Assembly: GCA_900318825.1 (NCBI GenBank) | Contig: ONMB01000009.1 | Span: 1-51,610, forward strand | From: an uncultured Ruminococcus sp. | GTDB taxonomy: Bacteria; Bacillota; Clostridia; Oscillospirales; Ruminococcaceae | Direction: 5' to 3' | DNA length: 51,610 bases | Shown here: in pieces, positions 43,282 through 51,529 of the stretch | How positions within the stretch are numbered: the first letter of the stretch is position 1 | How the letters are laid out: every line of letters starts with the position of its first letter | Program-made: the position numbers and the translations under genes | Notes under the pieces: generated by a model | Database searches by the model: none | What the model was told of the DNA's origin: nothing | What the model saw: only the letters and a program-made list of their open reading frames with translations

Positions 43282-44172
43282 TTATTCCTTTACACCACCA
43301 AGTGCAACACCTGCGATGATGTATCTTGAAAGCAGAACATACGCGATAATGATCGGAACGATACTGAGCGCGATACAAGTGTAAACAACGCCGAGGTCGC
43401 TGGTCTTATCGGAAGCCTGGATCGAGGAGATCATCATAGGCAGAGTCTTCTGGTTAGTTTTAGAACTAAGAAGGATCATGGAAGGTGTATAGAAGTTATT
43501 CCAGTTAGCAACGAAAGCAAAGATCGCCTGAACAGCGATAGCCGGCTTCATCATAGGAATAGCTATTGTAAGGAAGGTTCTGAACTCACCTGAACCGTCG
43601 ATACGAGCAGCCTCAACGATGTCGAGGGGGAACGACGATTTCATGTACGAACGCATGAAGAATACGACCGCAGGTGCAGCTGCTGCCGGAATGATAAGAG
43701 GCCAGTATGTATCGGTGAGACCGATCTTAGCCATAAAGTTAAGGAATCCGGTAGCGGTAACCTGAGTAGGAACCATCATGATAAGAAGTATTACAGTATA
43801 AGAGATCTCTTTGAGTTTGAAGTCATATACATGAATACCGTAAGCTGTAAGAGCTGAGAAGAATACAGAAAGGAAAGTAGCAGATACAGTGATGATAGCA
43901 CTGTTTCTGTAACCGATGAGCGGCTTGAAGAGATTTCCGAAGTTTTCTCTCATGCTCTTGATATTACGTCCGAGGTACTTGTCCGGAGCGATAGCAAGAC
44001 CGCCGGCAATATCAGTATCAAGACGTGTAGCATTGATAATAAGGATGTATATAGGAAGCACACAGATAATTGTGAGGAGCAGACACCAGAAGAACAGGAT
44101 ACCTGACTTGAGTCTGATCTTGAACATATAATTATCCTTGGGCTGTCCGTATACAGATTTCATATTACTCAT
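43282..44172 (-). CDS. Carbohydrate ABC transporter permease, MalG-type
   Basis: 296 residues, six membrane helices; EAA loop as EAARIDGSGEFRTFLTIAIPMMKPA (about 185-210), the MalG-type pattern. With the other permease it forms the channel of a CUT1 importer for oligosaccharides. It overlaps the preceding permease by four bases. No ATPase gene is nearby, so a shared MsmK-type ATPase from elsewhere is likely. Confidence 0.93.
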   Translation of the reverse strand: MSNMKSVYGQPKDNYMFKIRLKSGILFFWCLLLTIICVLPIYILIINATRLDTDIAGGLAIAPDKYLGRNIKSMRENFGNLFKPLIGYRNSAIITVSATFLSVFFSALTAYGIHVYDFKLKEISYTVILLIMMVPTQVTATGFLNFMAKIGLTDTYWPLIIPAAAAPAVVFFMRSYMKSSFPLDIVEAARIDGSGEFRTFLTIAIPMMKPAIAVQAIFAFVANWNNFYTPSMILLSSKTNQKTLPMMISSIQASDKTSDLGVVYTCIALSIVPIIIAYVLLSRYIIAGVALGGVKE

Positions 44173-45293
44173 ACGCTCAGACCTCCAAACTGCTTATTCT
44201 GCGCTTTCACCTGCTTAGCGAGCTTTTTGCGCTGCTTTTTCTTAGCGATAGCATCTACATCTCTATTCATGTAGAACGTGATCGAACCAAGGATGAGCGT
44301 TACAATAAACAGGAGTACGGAAGCCGCACCTGAGTAACCATAGTTCTGGTACTTCTGACCTGTATGGAAGTGTCCGTAAATGAATACAGCCACAGTGGAA
44401 ACTTCCTTGTTAGGAACGTTACCGGTATGATACAGATAAGGAATATCGAACATCTGGAGACCACCGATCATAGATGTTACGAGAGTGTAAACCATGATGG
44501 GGCTCAGGAGAGGAAGAGTGATCTTTCTGAATACCTGTCCGCTGCTTGCACCGTCGATACTTGCAGCCTCGAACAGAGACGGGTTGATACCCATGATACC
44601 AGACATAAGCATGATCATGGTATTACCGAACCACATCCAAGTCTGGATAAACATTATAACGAAACGTGCCGGCCATGTACCGGAAACGAATTTTACAACG
44701 TCACGATCTGGTCCTTCAAGCTCCTTTACGATACCAAGACTGTGGAACAGCTGGTTGAAAGCACCGTACTTACTCTCTGAACAGAGTGACATAAACAGTA
44801 CGGCAACTGAAGCGGCAGTAATGATATTGGGCATATACATTATTACCTTAAAGAAGCCTTTTCCCGGGATCTTCAGCTTAGCGTCTGTAAACCAAACGGC
44901 AAGTGAAAGAGAAAGAGCGATCTGGGGAATAAAGTTTCCGAACCAAAGGATAAGAGTATTTTTAAATGCTCTGACAAAATCATTGTGGATAGCGCCCTGC
45001 ATTTTCTTTGCAGCGAGCTCCTGGTATTCCGCGTCGGATTCAACGGGAAGGATACCGAGGACCTTACGGTTTTCCTCAGTAGTAAGAGTTACCTTAGTCA
45101 GGAGGTGCTTGAAGTTATCAAGACCTACAAAATCTCCGGTTTGGGAACCGTTACCCTGAAAGCTAACAATAAAAGTATTGATCAAAGGCCAAAGTTGGAA
45201 AAAGAAATAAACAAGAAAAAACGGCAATATGAAAATATAGCCATATTTAGCATAGCTGATAGATTTAATTCTTCTCTGGGCAGCTGATGCCAT
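44169..45293 (-). CDS. Carbohydrate ABC transporter permease, MalF-type
   Basis: 374 residues from the ATG at 45293 (MASAAQRRIK), with AGAGGGTG upstream. Six to seven membrane helices and the EAA loop as EAASIDGASSGQVFRKITLPLLSP. A long extracellular loop (about 60-105) precedes the second helix, and the C-terminus is highly basic. First permease of the operon; overlaps the second. Confidence 0.92.
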   Translation of the reverse strand: MASAAQRRIKSISYAKYGYIFILPFFLVYFFFQLWPLINTFIVSFQGNGSQTGDFVGLDNFKHLLTKVTLTTEENRKVLGILPVESDAEYQELAAKKMQGAIHNDFVRAFKNTLILWFGNFIPQIALSLSLAVWFTDAKLKIPGKGFFKVIMYMPNIITAASVAVLFMSLCSESKYGAFNQLFHSLGIVKELEGPDRDVVKFVSGTWPARFVIMFIQTWMWFGNTMIMLMSGIMGINPSLFEAASIDGASSGQVFRKITLPLLSPIMVYTLVTSMIGGLQMFDIPYLYHTGNVPNKEVSTVAVFIYGHFHTGQKYQNYGYSGAASVLLFIVTLILGSITFYMNRDVDAIAKKKQRKKLAKQVKAQNKQFGGLSV

Positions 45294-45333
45294 AGCACAC
45301 ACCCTCTCGTTAAGTATAGTAAAAAGATTATAA

Positions 45334-45371
45334 ATAGCTGCCCATAGGGCATAAGCCCCATAGGCAACTAT
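45334..45371 (-). terminator. Hairpin between solute-binding protein and permease genes
   Basis: Two 16-base arms pair almost completely with G-U pairs and a six-base loop (45334-45349 with 45356-45371). No long T-run follows, so it more likely halts part of the transcripts or protects the 3' end of the binding-protein message, which is usually made in excess. Confidence 0.6.
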
Positions 45372-45398
45372 TATAAGTTAAGTTAAATTGTAATTCAA

Positions 45399-46892
45399 TT
45401 ACTTAGCAAGGTCAGGGATAGCTGTGAGAACGTCGTCCATAGCCTTGGAGATTGTATCCTCGTAAGACTTGCCGCCTTCGCAGTATTCCTTAGTGATTGC
45501 ATCGAGGAATGCGCTCTTGATTGTAGCATCGTAAGGTGTGATAAGTCCCTTGATGTCGATCTTCTTAGCGTTCTCGTGGAGCTCTGCGAAGTAGTTCTGA
45601 CCACCGAGGTTCTTAGTAACCCACTCGTTAGGACACTCGTTGTTGTCAACGATTGTCTGCATTACTGTGAGGTTGTTTACATACTCAGGCTTCTCGATAG
45701 CGAGCTTTCTCATTGTCTCAGGATTTACAGTTGCAGTAGCGATGAAGCTCTGAGCCTCTTCACCGTTATCTGTCTTGGGGTTAACAACGATCCAAGTACC
45801 GCCCCAGAAGTAAGGTGCAGGTCCCTGAACAACAGCCCACTTACCGTAAGACTCGGAAGAAGCCTGGCCGAAGAATGCCTTCTCGCCGAAGCCCCATGTT
45901 GATACGAAGTAACCCATTGCTGAGCCGTCCTTACCAGCAGGGATCCACTCATCAGTCCACTGACCGTTGTGTGTAACACCGCCGTTGTCCCAAAGAGTCT
46001 TAGCATACTTAGCGAATGTCTCGCAAGAAGCATCGAATGCCGGTCTGCCGCCAGAAACCCAAGGAGTTGTTCTGTTAGCAGCGAATACCTGCCACATACC
46101 GCCAACTGAGTCAGCGAGAGCAACCTTCTTGTTTGTTGCCTCAGCGATTGTTGTAGCTGCTGCTACGAAATCATCCCAGCTGCCGATCTTAGCCTGCATC
46201 TCCTCAGGTGTCTTAACGCCGAGGTACTGCTCTGCGAGGTCTGTTCTGTAAGCGAATCCGCCTGCAGCTGCCTGCCATGAAGCACCTACCATCTTACCAG
46301 CGTTTGCACCCTCAGTAGCTCTACCGATCTCAGCTGTGTAAGGATATGCATCTCTGAAGTTGTCGTCTGTAAATCCGAGAGCCTCGAGAGGAGCTGTCTT
46401 AGTATCATCGTTGATGTACTTGAGAGCCCAGTCAGCCTCGCAGAAGTATACGTCAGGAGCGTTGCCAGCATCGAAGAGAGCGTCATACTTCTCAGAAGCC
46501 TTACCGCCGCCTACGCCGAATGAGTTGAAGTCAACCTTGCTCTTATCGCCGCCGTTGCCAGCCCAAAGATCGATAAGTGCAGGAACGTCGTCTTCATTCC
46601 AAGCTACGATGGAGAACTTGTCTCCGCCCTTGCCGAGTGTAACCTCGCCGAGCTCAGTTGAGTTGCCCTGACCAGAAGGAGCAGCAGATGAAGCAGCCTC
46701 TGTTGAAGCAGCATCTGAACCTTCCTCTGAAGCAGCTGAAGCGTCAGCAGATGCATCTGTTGCAGCCTCAGAAGCTGCGCCTGTTGTTGCAGCCTTAGAG
46801 CTTGAAGAATCATCGCTACCACAGCTTACGAAAGCTGTTGCAGACATAGCGAGAGTAGCAACTAAAGCTAATGTTCTCTTAAGTGTGTTCAT
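45399..46892 (-). CDS. Carbohydrate-binding lipoprotein of an ABC importer
   Basis: 497 residues from the ATG at 46892 with AAGGAGG upstream; the longer frame up to 47162 covers the leader and promoter. Lipoprotein signal with Cys24 in FVSCGSD, a long Ala/Ser/Glu-rich flexible linker (about 27-75), and an extracellular solute-binding family 1 domain (IVAWNEDDVPALIDLW start, DVYFCEADWALKYI, TPYDATIKSAFLD end). It delivers an oligosaccharide to the two permeases encoded next. Codon use is strongly biased to a few codons, which fits high expression. Confidence 0.93.
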   Translation of the reverse strand: MNTLKRTLALVATLAMSATAFVSCGSDDSSSSKAATTGAASEAATDASADASAASEEGSDAASTEAASSAAPSGQGNSTELGEVTLGKGGDKFSIVAWNEDDVPALIDLWAGNGGDKSKVDFNSFGVGGGKASEKYDALFDAGNAPDVYFCEADWALKYINDDTKTAPLEALGFTDDNFRDAYPYTAEIGRATEGANAGKMVGASWQAAAGGFAYRTDLAEQYLGVKTPEEMQAKIGSWDDFVAAATTIAEATNKKVALADSVGGMWQVFAANRTTPWVSGGRPAFDASCETFAKYAKTLWDNGGVTHNGQWTDEWIPAGKDGSAMGYFVSTWGFGEKAFFGQASSESYGKWAVVQGPAPYFWGGTWIVVNPKTDNGEEAQSFIATATVNPETMRKLAIEKPEYVNNLTVMQTIVDNNECPNEWVTKNLGGQNYFAELHENAKKIDIKGLITPYDATIKSAFLDAITKEYCEGGKSYEDTISKAMDDVLTAIPDLAK

Positions 46893-47127
46893 TGGTATTT
46901 CCTCCTTAAATATGTATATTACGCTCCGCTGGAAGCATAATATGAATGGATAAGATCTACGGGTCGCCGCCGGCATATCAGTACGAATGTACTCGCACCA
47001 ACGCTGACGCCATCGGTTTGCCGCCGCTGACCATATAGGGCAGCTATTACCAAGACTATTGTGTCTGTGTAATTTTTTCACAAGCGTCTGCGCGGAATTT
47101 TCCCCTTGACATACCGCTTGCTTTTGT
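46893..47127 (-). promoter_or_regulatory. Long structured 5' leader of the sugar ABC operon
   Basis: About 235 bases between promoter and start codon. Visible elements: a hairpin AGTAC-ATTC-GTACT at 46980-46993, a pair of similar 13-base GC-rich stretches (47014-47026 and 46960-46972, 11 of 13 equal), a stem CAAGCG / CGCTTG near the 5' end, and TGTGAAAAAATTACACA-like inverted sequence. No known riboswitch core was recognised. It could sense a ligand, stabilise the message, or be a mobile repeat. Confidence 0.5.
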
Positions 47128-47133
47128 ACTTCA

Positions 47134-47162
47134 AATATACAGCATTTTTTATTCAAAGTCAA
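47134..47162 (-). promoter_or_regulatory. Promoter of the sugar ABC operon
   Basis: Minus strand TTGACT (47157-47162), 17-base spacer, TATATT (47134-47139). Confidence 0.75.
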
Positions 47163-47324
47163 TGCTTTATATCGTTCTTTAATATTTTTTGTGCACCCTG
47201 TACACTTTCAACATTGTTTTTTCGTTAATAATCACACAATTAAAATCCTCAAATCCTAAAAGTTACAAAATGGTTAAAGTTAATTTGACTCTTATTTCAC
47301 AAACTTTATACATCTCTTTTATTG
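47163..47324 (-). other. AT-rich intergenic stretch
   Basis: Region between the sugar operon promoter and the stop of the ComEA-like gene. It holds no convincing ORF, stem or operator that I can see; a clear terminator for the ComEA-like gene is missing. Confidence 0.6.
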
Positions 47325-48158
47325 CTATTGCCCAATGGTTACAAATTCCAGTATCTCTGCAACCTCTTTTTGTGTAAGTTCGTCAATTAGAAGCAGCTGA
47401 TATGGATGCGTAAAACCGTTCATCTCGCTCCGGAATTTGATTATCTTCTCAGCGACACTTCTGTCAACGTGCGGCAGAAGCATAAGTTCTTCGACATCTG
47501 CAGTATTTAAGTTTATCGGAGCAGCATCCTCCAGCGTCAGAACCTGCTCGGTCGCCGATCCGGAGGCAGCAGCCATCATCGTTACCTCGGGCATATCGAT
47601 AACAGTAGCGGTAACGGTCTCAGTGACAGTTTCTGTCACTTCGGCAGCCGTGGTCTCAGGGAACGTTACAGCCGCCACTTCAACATATATATGCGCCTTT
47701 ATCGCTTCAAATGTCTCCGGACCGATACCGCTTACGTTCATTATCTCTTCAATGCTGCCGAAACCGCCGTGTTCTTCGCGGTAAGCTATTATCGCAGCCG
47801 CCTTTGATTCGCCTATCCCATCAAGCTGACAGAGCTCCTCAGCAGTTGCCTTGTTCAGGTCGAGCATCAGAAATTCTGTTGCTGCTTCTGTCGCAGCAGT
47901 TGTCGTGACCGCTGCTTTTGTTGTTACAGTTGTTGTTTTAGTAGTTGTGTTAGTAGTTGATGAAGACGATATCGAAGAGACCGTTGTTCTCACAGCAGCC
48001 GTAGTGCTCTCTGTCGTTGAAGCAGTTTCTGCTTCTGCGGTCGCCTGTGAAAAATCCACTCTCTTCTTCTCAGGCGGCTGCCGCATGACAAGAGCTCCGA
48101 CAGCCACCATCATGAACAGGATACCTATAACAAGTGCCCTGACCGTATTGTCCTTCAT
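47325..48158 (-). CDS. ComEA-like protein with two helix-hairpin-helix units
   Basis: 277 residues. N-terminal membrane anchor (about 8-26), Thr/Ser-rich linker (about 40-92), a first HhH unit with LDLNKATAEELCQLDGIG ... GFGSIEEIMNVSGIG (about 97-155), a second linker rich in Thr, Val and Glu (about 160-215), and a second, more diverged unit with INLNTADVEELMLLPHV (about 217-270). ComEA binds double-stranded DNA at the cell surface and hands it to ComEC, also in this window. A second HhH module is not usual. Start overlaps the preceding dockerin protease gene by four bases (ATGA). Confidence 0.82.
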   Translation of the reverse strand: MKDNTVRALVIGILFMMVAVGALVMRQPPEKKRVDFSQATAEAETASTTESTTAAVRTTVSSISSSSTTNTTTKTTTVTTKAAVTTTAATEAATEFLMLDLNKATAEELCQLDGIGESKAAAIIAYREEHGGFGSIEEIMNVSGIGPETFEAIKAHIYVEVAAVTFPETTAAEVTETVTETVTATVIDMPEVTMMAAASGSATEQVLTLEDAAPINLNTADVEELMLLPHVDRSVAEKIIKFRSEMNGFTHPYQLLLIDELTQKEVAEILEFVTIGQ

Positions 48159-51100
48159 TTTGACACCTTCGATGACCTCAATGTATATAGTCTCAATGCA
48201 GCGCTTGCATCGTCTGCGCTGATAACGCCGTTTTTATCAAAATCAGCCGCATAGGAGAGTTCTTCAGCCACGGCTCCTTTTTTTCCGGAGGAAAGCAGCG
48301 TGTAGTGGCGCAGGAGCAGCGAGGCATCATGTGCCAGCACCATTCCGTCACCGTCAACGTCGCCCTTTTCGACCGCAGTTATCGCAACAGGTTTTGAAGC
48401 GAAGCTCGTATCGCTCGCCGCACGCCTTATCATCAGCTTGTCACCTATGTGAGCCCTGCCGTTCTTAGACCATTTTCCGTCAACGATACTTTCGCCGTCT
48501 TCCAGGTCATAGCTTCCGTAAGCACGGCTTAGAGCCTGTCTGTAACTCTCCATATCAAAGTAGCCATAGCGCTGCTCCGGGGGGCAATCATAAACAGCGG
48601 TACTGCCGGCTGACAGCTCGAAGTCTGCAATATCATCAATGAGCAGCGTTCCGTCATCACAGCGCTCGAACACGGGTAGCTTTGTCTCAGTTTCAGGAGC
48701 GTCCGGCACGTCATAGCTGACCGTCTTGCTCTCGAACATACCGCCGCCGGCTTTCACCCTGAGCTTCAGTTTCTCCGAGGGGAACACCCTGAAACTCCTT
48801 CCGGCTTCCGTGCTGACAAGTCTGCCGGCTGCCGGTACAAAAGCGCCGCCATTCGCAGAATACTCGAGTCTGCTGACAATATCCTCCGGTATCTCGCCCA
48901 AAGTCTCAGAGCGGTAGTCCAGCTTCAGCTCAGGTACGGCAGCGTACTCCGGGACCTTCATCGCAACCTCTCCCGAAACCGTTTCAGCCTTCAGAGTCTT
49001 TCCGGCATATTCGCTCACATCAGAGCCGTTTTCTATCTTCACGCCGTCCGGATCGTACATAACTACATCATCGTCAAACGCGAGCATGTGCCCGTACAGA
49101 TCAATATCCGCAGGCTCATACACTACTTTCACCTCAATATCACTGCTCAGCTTGTTCTCCTGAGTCAGCCTGAGCTTCAGCAGTCTTTCGCCGTACTGTT
49201 TTTCTATCCTGTCACTTCTCCTGTACGGGGCTATCCCCTGTTCATTCTCCTCGATCTCAGCGCCAGTGAACGGATACAACACCATATCACGGTATTCCGG
49301 ACCGACCTTTATGAGATAGCTGTCCTTTCCTGTTCTCACGGCAGCCTTACATTCAAACTGCCTGTCATCGTACTCACCGTAATACAGAGTGTTGAAACCA
49401 GCCTTTGCCGGCGAATAGCTTCGCTCCGAGAAATGCTCCCCGTCCGCGGTAGCCCTTATTTTCATATCCGAATTTATTCTCAGAGGAGCTGTGTATTCCT
49501 GAAAAGCGCCGCCGTTCACGGAATATTTCACTGCTGAACCGTCCCTTGTGCTCAGTCTCACTCTCTCATCGAGCCCGACCTCGCCGGACATATGTGAGAA
49601 ATCCACTCCTCCCGGTGCAGAGCCAAGAGCCTTTATCGAGATGTCACCAACGGCCGTATAAACGTCCGAACGCTCAAACAGAGCCTTATATGCCTTGATG
49701 AGTTCGGTGGCCGATGTGTATAGAGTTCCGTCGTCCGGGAGGAGTCCGTCGAGGTAAGCGTGTTCAAACTCATCGAAGAGTTCTGCTTTTTCGTCATCGC
49801 TCAGGAGTCCGTCCTCCTCGCTGACGCCTTCCCAGTTCTTACCATCCGCGCTTACAAAGCTCTTATGAGATGAAGTTGCTTTGAGCACATCATATCCGGC
49901 AGAACCGTCAACGTCCATGAATTTTCCATTCACCTTCGACTTAGCCGCAAAACAGCCTTCAGCCGGAACGAGGTCCTTCTGCTTATCATTGATAAAACGC
50001 ACGACCACGCTGAAAAGCTCGCCGCTCTTTACGGAAACGTTCTTGCCGAGCTCGATAGTTCTGAGACCTGTCAGCTCGCTTTTTCCGGAAGCAAGCCCTG
50101 TGTGTGCCGTACCGTCAGCCGGAGTCCCGTCAGCCGGTATTTCAGTATAGACCGACACCTCGTAGCCGGTATCCGGAACGAGAAAATATGTCGAGACCGC
50201 ATTGATGTCCATATCCTGCTGAGCGCGGAATATGTTCGCAGCATAGACACTGCCCGTTTTTTCATTGGAGGAGAGCCTGAAATACGGCGAATAGCAGTCA
50301 TTCTGGCAGAGATATGTATGCTCTTCCTTATCGGCGAGCTCAAAAACAGTAAAATCGTCAAGCGAATTATCGTAGTAGGATACCCAGAAGCAGCCTTCAT
50401 TGCCGTTATCCATGCCCCAGCTGTTTTTCATCAGCCACGCACCGTTGCCGGCAGGGGAATTTCTGAACTTATCAGCCGGCATATCGTCGTCCCAGCCTAT
50501 TATGGTCACGGCGTGGTTCTGGAGACGGCTGGTTCGCTGTGTATTCGAGGTATAGAAGCTGCTGTTGTAATTCTTGGAAACGTTGTAATATATATTGCAG
50601 TCCACCGCATTACCGGAGAGCACGAATTGTTTCAGTCTCTCATTGACTGCATCTCTGTTTGAATGTTCATCGTCGTAGGAGAGTGTGTAGGCGTTTCTGA
50701 GGTGGTAATCGCTCTGTGTCATCATATCTGTAACACTGAAGCGATCCTTGAAAAAGTTTCTTTCGTCATACGGCAGGCGCTCGTCCCTGACAGGTCCGCA
50801 CCACTTTGACCACAGATTTATGACTCTGCGGCTGCTTCCTCCCTTGGTCAGGACCGTATCAACGTCTATATCCATAATGTCCTCATCGCCGTTAGGATCA
50901 TAGTAAGAATAAAACGCCGTATGGAGCTCCGAAAGATCAACGTCCGGGACCGAGTCAAGTATGGAGGACTCAGCGCTTGCAGCAGAGGTATGTGCCCAGC
51001 AGGTACCGAAGCTGCCCTGATCCTTCACGGAAGAAATATCACCGGCGCTCCTCATATCGTACTTTGCAGGTATCTCCTCAGCGGAAGAGCTTACCGACAT

Positions 51101-51301
51101 AACAGGATCGCAGGCAACAGAGGAAATGAGCTTTCCGTCTGCCGCCATGCTGCTGAACTCTGGCATAGAGACGGTGAAGCCCGGACCGGTATGCCTGTAC
51201 ACGTCAACAGGACCGGTGCCGTGCGCATACGGAACAAAGCTGTAAGTTATTATCATCGCTGACGCAGCAGCTGAGAAAGATCTTTTCAATAACGCTCCCA
51301 T
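48155..51301 (-). CDS. Secreted papain-family (C1A) cysteine protease with dockerin
   Basis: 1048 residues. Signal peptide (about 1-28), propeptide-like segment, and peptidase C1A domain at about 78-330 with oxyanion Gln95, nucleophile Cys101 (GTCWAHTSAAS), His263 (QNHAVTIIGW) and Asn293 (MKNSWG). After it come a beta-rich region, a chitobiase/Fn3-type module (about 580-650, SVNGGAFQEYTAPLRI), further beta domains, and a C-terminal dockerin (about 978-1048) with calcium loops GDVDGDGMVLAHDAS and ADFDKNGVISADDAS. It should be exported and bound to a cohesin scaffold, where it could process cell-surface or plant proteins. Translation of the ComEA-like gene is coupled to it. Confidence 0.92.
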   Translation of the reverse strand: MGALLKRSFSAAASAMIITYSFVPYAHGTGPVDVYRHTGPGFTVSMPEFSSMAADGKLISSVACDPVMSVSSSAEEIPAKYDMRSAGDISSVKDQGSFGTCWAHTSAASAESSILDSVPDVDLSELHTAFYSYYDPNGDEDIMDIDVDTVLTKGGSSRRVINLWSKWCGPVRDERLPYDERNFFKDRFSVTDMMTQSDYHLRNAYTLSYDDEHSNRDAVNERLKQFVLSGNAVDCNIYYNVSKNYNSSFYTSNTQRTSRLQNHAVTIIGWDDDMPADKFRNSPAGNGAWLMKNSWGMDNGNEGCFWVSYYDNSLDDFTVFELADKEEHTYLCQNDCYSPYFRLSSNEKTGSVYAANIFRAQQDMDINAVSTYFLVPDTGYEVSVYTEIPADGTPADGTAHTGLASGKSELTGLRTIELGKNVSVKSGELFSVVVRFINDKQKDLVPAEGCFAAKSKVNGKFMDVDGSAGYDVLKATSSHKSFVSADGKNWEGVSEEDGLLSDDEKAELFDEFEHAYLDGLLPDDGTLYTSATELIKAYKALFERSDVYTAVGDISIKALGSAPGGVDFSHMSGEVGLDERVRLSTRDGSAVKYSVNGGAFQEYTAPLRINSDMKIRATADGEHFSERSYSPAKAGFNTLYYGEYDDRQFECKAAVRTGKDSYLIKVGPEYRDMVLYPFTGAEIEENEQGIAPYRRSDRIEKQYGERLLKLRLTQENKLSSDIEVKVVYEPADIDLYGHMLAFDDDVVMYDPDGVKIENGSDVSEYAGKTLKAETVSGEVAMKVPEYAAVPELKLDYRSETLGEIPEDIVSRLEYSANGGAFVPAAGRLVSTEAGRSFRVFPSEKLKLRVKAGGGMFESKTVSYDVPDAPETETKLPVFERCDDGTLLIDDIADFELSAGSTAVYDCPPEQRYGYFDMESYRQALSRAYGSYDLEDGESIVDGKWSKNGRAHIGDKLMIRRAASDTSFASKPVAITAVEKGDVDGDGMVLAHDASLLLRHYTLLSSGKKGAVAEELSYAADFDKNGVISADDASAALRLYTLRSSKVSK

Positions 51302-51335
51302 TCACATTCTCCTTATACATTATAATAGTATAATC

Positions 51336-51364
51336 ATTATAGCACAGATAAATAAAAATAGCAA
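51336..51364 (-). promoter_or_regulatory. Promoter of the dockerin protease gene
   Basis: Minus strand TTGCTA (51359-51364), 17-base spacer ending in TGTGC, TATAAT (51336-51341). Confidence 0.7.
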
Positions 51365-51453
51365 CAGGCAAAGAGAAAAAACTGCTATCAGCACATATAA
51401 AGTAAACCGTTTTCGCCTTGGATATTTTATTTGATAAAAATATATATTTATAC

Positions 51454-51482
51454 TTGAAATCTGCCCTAAAATATGGTATAAT
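51454..51482 (+). promoter_or_regulatory. Promoter of the gene at the right edge
   Basis: TTGAAA (51454-51459), 17-base spacer ending in TATGG, TATAAT (51477-51482). Confidence 0.7.
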
Positions 51483-51529
51483 GTACTTTGTTATTGTAAC
51501 ATTATTTCATTTGTAAAGGAATGATAGAC

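Noticed and set aside
46940-47060. Possible cyclic-di-GMP-I riboswitch in the sugar operon leader
   Set aside because: A GGCAAACC stretch recalls it, but the other conserved parts and pairing are not found.
46893-47162. N-terminal extension of the sugar-binding protein frame
   Set aside because: The extension covers the leader and promoter and has no signal peptide; the lipoprotein signal and the ribosome site fix the start at 46892.
47850-48060. Repetitive DNA in the ComEA-like gene that might be taken for a CRISPR or satellite
   Set aside because: It is low-complexity coding sequence for Thr/Ser-rich linkers; no regular repeats and spacers are present.
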